Assembly: GCA_934102055.1 (NCBI GenBank)
Contig: CAKOSE010000001.1
Location: 91,460 to 155,459 of the forward strand
DNA: 64,000 nt
Reading direction: 5' to 3'
DNA from: an uncultured Bacilli bacterium
Lineage (GTDB): Bacteria > Bacillota_I > Bacilli_A > RF39 > UBA660
Positions 61,835 to 64,000 of the stretch are shown one piece after another. The first letter of the stretch is position 1; each line of letters opens with the position of its first letter. The notes under the pieces are model-generated. The model was not told the DNA's origin, made no database searches, and worked only from the letters and a program-made list of their open reading frames with translations. The translations under genes and the position numbers were made by a program.

Positions 61835-62026
61835 TTATTTCTCCTTTAAATCATTTTTCAAATTTTTAATTTGTTTTCTTAACGATGTGTTTTTCTTCAT
61901 TAAGTCCTTGTTCGATATACTTAGTTCTTCTATTTCATTTATTTTGTTAGTTATTTCTTTTTGTAAATTTGATATAGTTGCATGTTTTCTTAATTTGTAT
62001 GTGTTATATTTTGTTCGTAAACTCAT
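61835..62026 (-). CDS. 63-residue coiled-coil phage protein
   Basis: A small helical protein (HATISNLQKEITNKINEIEE, TSLRKQIKNLKNDLKEK). Its ATG overlaps the TGA of the preceding 54-residue gene, so the two are probably translated together; both are short coiled coils and might pair. Confidence 0.65.
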   Translation of the reverse strand: MSLRTKYNTYKLRKHATISNLQKEITNKINEIEELSISNKDLMKKNTSLRKQIKNLKNDLKEK

Positions 62027-62187
62027 TTTTTCAACTCCTCCTCTAGAGTTTTTATCTTTTGTTTGATTACTTCTAAATCTCTCACCTGTCTACTTCTTAA
62101 TTTTTCTGTTTCTACTTTTACACTTCGTAATCCTTTTGCGTCTCTTTTATATTTAAGTATTTTCTTTCTAATTTCACACTTTTCCAT
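62023..62187 (-). CDS. 54-residue coiled-coil phage protein
   Basis: A short frame starts at 62187, seven bases behind an AAGGAG site and overlapping nothing but the edge of the RusA gene. The product (MEKCEIRKKILKYKRDAKG to KIKTLEEELKK) is highly charged and helical. Its TGA overlaps the next ATG. Function unknown. Confidence 0.7.
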   Translation of the reverse strand: MEKCEIRKKILKYKRDAKGLRSVKVETEKLRSRQVRDLEVIKQKIKTLEEELKK

Positions 62188-62532
62188 TCATAACTCCTTT
62201 ATTTCTATTTCTACCCCTGTTTTATCATCAAATATTGGCTTCAGTTCTATTTTTTGTACACAGGTTAAATTATCGTTTTTTATTACTCCTGCGGTTACTA
62301 AACCATCTATTAAACCTTTCAGTCTATAGTTATCTAAATCTCTCCTCTTGTTCTTAAAATGAGGCTTAAATGATAGAGAAATAGGATACTTGCCCTCATA
62401 TTTCTTGGTTGCTAAGTATCCTACTATTTTCTTTTCATTTTGTTTTATTTTGTTGGCTTTATATTTATTACTTCTTTCAATGTCTATATACTCATTCCAG
62501 TTTATAAAATCATGTTCTATAAATAACTTCAT
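62188..62532 (-). CDS. RusA-family Holliday junction resolvase
   Basis: The 114-residue protein keeps the RusA signature KRRDLDNYRLKGLIDGLVTAGVIKNDN (residues about 62-88), whose aspartates bind the catalytic metal. RusA-like enzymes cut Holliday junctions made in phage replication and recombination. The length is normal. It overlaps the upstream gene by four bases. Confidence 0.9.
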   Translation of the reverse strand: MKLFIEHDFINWNEYIDIERSNKYKANKIKQNEKKIVGYLATKKYEGKYPISLSFKPHFKNKRRDLDNYRLKGLIDGLVTAGVIKNDNLTCVQKIELKPIFDDKTGVEIEIKEL

Positions 62533-62861
62533 TTGGTATTAGCCCATTCCCTTTGTAATTGGTTTTCTATTACTCTTATTTGAAGTTTTATAGAATTAAT
62601 ATTCTCTTGAGCAGTTTGATACATTGCCTCAGCTACATCTCTTTTAAATCGTTTTTCTGCAACTTCTGGTATTCCATACACCACTTGTTGTATAAGAGTT
62701 ACAGGCATACTTTTTTCTGCTCTCAATTTTAATGCTTCTTGTCTAAGTAATATTTTATAATTTTTTTCACTTTCTGCTAAATCTCTACCATAATTAGCTA
62801 AGAGTTTTATACTTTGATTTAATCTATTGGTTAAATCTTGTAAATCATTAAATAAATTCAT
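62529..62861 (-). CDS. 110-residue helical phage protein
   Basis: An all-helical protein (MNLFNDLQDLTNRLNQSIK, KNYKILLRQEALKLRAEKS, AEAMYQTAQENINSIK). Proteins like this often sit between ssb and rusA in phages of Bacillota and may be replication accessories; the role is unproven. Confidence 0.68.
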   Translation of the reverse strand: MNLFNDLQDLTNRLNQSIKLLANYGRDLAESEKNYKILLRQEALKLRAEKSMPVTLIQQVVYGIPEVAEKRFKRDVAEAMYQTAQENINSIKLQIRVIENQLQREWANTK

Positions 62862-62869
62862 GTAACCTC

Positions 62870-63286
62870 CTAGAAGGGAAGATCGTTTTCTTGGTATGAA
62901 TTCATTTGATCTTGTTCAACTTCTTTTCCCATTTCTTCGTAAGGTTCATTAGAGTTGTCTTGAGTTGTTTTTGCATATTCTTTTTTCTTTGTTGATAGAA
63001 ATGTTGCCTTTTCCACTAACACATAGTCCCTACTTCGTTTTTCGCCATTTTTATTTGTATAAGCATCATGCTTAAGCATACCTTTGACACCTATCATGTC
63101 GCCTTTTTCTGTATATTCAGCTAAATTCTTTGCTAACTTACCCCATGCTTGAATGTTTAAGAAATCAACATGATCTTTATCTGTATCTACTGCTAAATTA
63201 AAATCTGCGACCTCTTTACCGCTATTTGTATATCTAAGTTCTATATCTCTTGTTAATCTTCCGACCAAAATTACTGTATTTTTCAT
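62870..63286 (-). CDS. ssb: Single-stranded DNA-binding protein
   Basis: The 138-residue protein has an N-terminal OB-fold (NTVILVGRLTRDIELRYTNS, FLNIQAWGKLAKN, GDMIGVKGML) and the acidic C-terminal tip NDLPF used to recruit partner proteins. It coats single-stranded DNA in phage replication. It overlaps the upstream small gene by four bases. Confidence 0.95.
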   Translation of the reverse strand: MKNTVILVGRLTRDIELRYTNSGKEVADFNLAVDTDKDHVDFLNIQAWGKLAKNLAEYTEKGDMIGVKGMLKHDAYTNKNGEKRSRDYVLVEKATFLSTKKKEYAKTTQDNSNEPYEEMGKEVEQDQMNSYQENDLPF

Positions 63287-63486
63287 AATTCTTCTATCTC
63301 CTCATTTTCTGCGTTTTCTGTTAAATTTTTCAGTGTTTTTTCTAAATTTTCCTCAAGTTGTTTGTCTAGTTTTTTCATTCTCTTTTCTAATGTTATTTTT
63401 TTTACAAATCTATCTACTGTTTCTATTAGCATCAATGTTAAAAGTAAAATCATTAATACCCAAACAATACAAATTAGTGTGTTCAT
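63283..63486 (-). CDS. 67-residue membrane-anchored phage protein
   Basis: One N-terminal membrane helix (LICIVWVLMILLLTLMLIE) is followed by a basic and then acidic coiled coil (KRMKKLDKQLEENLEKTL). It overlaps both neighbours (TAATG with the pentapeptide gene, four bases with ssb). Function unknown. Confidence 0.65.
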   Translation of the reverse strand: MNTLICIVWVLMILLLTLMLIETVDRFVKKITLEKRMKKLDKQLEENLEKTLKNLTENAENEEIEEL

Positions 63487-64000
63487 TATTCAGCCTCCTT
63501 GATTATTTCTACATCGTAACCTAGTGCTTCGCATATTTCTGCATGAGTCATCCTTTTAACTTCCTTTTCTGGAATTTCATATTCTCGTATAATCAAACCA
63601 TTTCTCCAGAAACAACTCCATCTAGTAGGATGAATATCATGATTCACATAAGTTTTTGTTATTTTTATTCCTGCATTTTTTTCAAATTTTTCAACTTCAT
63701 CTTTTATAACAAGAGCATCATCACTATCACATACATAAATATATGCTCCTTCTAAGTCTGCTCCTCTTAAGTCTGCTCCTTCTAAGTCTGCTCCTCTTAA
63801 GTATGCTCCTCTTAAGTATGCTCCTCTTAAGTCTGCTCCTTCTAAGTTTGCTCCTTCTAAGTCTGCTCCTCCTAAGTATGCTCCTCTTAAGTATGCTCCT
63901 CTTAAGTCTGCTCCTTCTAAGTTTGCTCCTTCTAAGTCTGCTCCTCTTAAGTCTGCTCCTTCTAAGTCTGCTCCTCTTAAGTATGCTCCTCTTAAGTATG
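63486..64000 (-). CDS. Pentapeptide-repeat protein, truncated at the window edge
   Basis: A minus-strand frame enters at 64000 and ends with TAA at 63486. The visible 171 residues consist of about 17 pentads A(D/N/Y)L(R/E)G, then an 85-residue C-terminal domain with [24 protein letters not shown] and [17 protein letters not shown]. Pentapeptide repeats form a right-handed quadrilateral beta-helix; in Qnr/MfpA it mimics DNA and binds gyrase. Repeats here have Leu in the centre of each pentad, as expected. The N-terminus is outside the window. Function in the phage is unknown. Confidence 0.82.
   Translation of the reverse strand, partial: YLRGAYLRGADLEGADLRGADLEGANLEGADLRGAYLRGAYLGGADLEGANLEGADLRGAYLRGAYLRGADLEGADLRGADLEGAYIYVCDSDDALVIKDEVEKFEKNAGIKITKTYVNHDIHPTRWSCFWRNGLIIREYEIPEKEVKRMTHAEICEALGYDVEIIKEAE
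63747..64000 (-). repeat. Near-identical 15-bp tandem repeats encoding pentads
   Basis: On the plus strand the unit TCCTCTTAAGTCTGC and close variants repeat about 17 times to the window edge without interruption. Variation is limited to a few positions (D/N/Y and R/E codons). The low DNA divergence suggests recent expansion by slippage or unequal crossing-over. Confidence 0.9.

Noticed and set aside
63747..64000. CRISPR array or intergenic satellite
   Set aside because: The 15-bp units are continuous without spacers and translate throughout as pentapeptide repeats in one frame.
1..64000. Mycoplasma-type code (TGA = Trp)
   Set aside because: TGA ends several genes exactly where the next start overlaps (for example 25508, 56816, 62023, 62188), and conserved tryptophans use TGG.

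Overview
The window comes from a very AT-rich, low-GC Gram-positive bacterium. TGA is used as a stop (for example at 25508 and 56816), so it reads the standard bacterial code and not the Mycoplasma code. Two sporulation-family genes (spoIIM-like, spoIVB-like), a ribitol-type teichoic acid locus and a nusB-xseA-xseB order point to a member of the Bacilli or a related Bacillota, perhaps one of the small-genome gut lineages. The species cannot be named from the sequence alone.

About 1-32,000 is host chromosome, almost all on the minus strand. It opens with a truncated gene, mnmA, a spoIIM-like gene, a divergent pair of small membrane-protein genes, a two-component system and a spoIVB-like serine protease. 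A cell-surface glycan region follows (6,200-27,900): multi-domain GT2 glycosyltransferases, an L-FucNAc-type UDP-sugar set (fnlA/capE-like with a frameshift, a reductase, an fnlC/capG-like epimerase), the teichoic acid genes tarI, tarJ and tarGH with TagF/TagB-like polymerases, two tandem zinc-phospholipase-like paralogues, three genes holding four sugar-transfer-type ATP-grasp modules and the debris of another. Housekeeping genes xseB, xseA and nusB come next, then a secreted SH3/polysaccharide deacetylase preceded by a promoter-driven structured RNA.

At 32,045-32,067 lies the 3' end of a tRNA gene (T-loop to CCA, minus strand) with no 5' part, followed by its terminator. This is what the distal attachment site of a tRNA-integrated prophage looks like, and everything to its right to the end of the window is phage. 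The prophage is over 32 kb and its integrase end and the intact tRNA lie beyond 64,000. From right to left, in the direction of transcription: a pentapeptide-repeat protein, SSB, RusA-like resolvase, about fifteen small early genes, an ArpU/sigma-like regulator, a roughly 370-nt highly structured non-coding tract, terminase small and large subunits, portal, scaffold, coat, short-tail adaptor and nozzle-like proteins, internal proteins including a 2205-residue polyvalent protein with two HExxH metallopeptidase motifs, tail fibres, holin, XhlA-like protein and an M15 endolysin. No tape-measure gene is visible and the order is P22-like, so the virion is probably podovirus-type. Between endolysin and attachment site sit separately promoted accessory genes: a PemK/MazF-like protein, a small RNA and, on the other strand, an HNH-type zinc protein.

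The observations most worth following are the structured RNA upstream of the terminase (56,014-56,380), the PemK-like gene plus small RNA pair with matching promoters, the structured RNA ahead of the deacetylase, the single-base frameshift in the fnlA-like gene, and the in-frame ATP-grasp remnant behind a glycosyltransferase stop codon.
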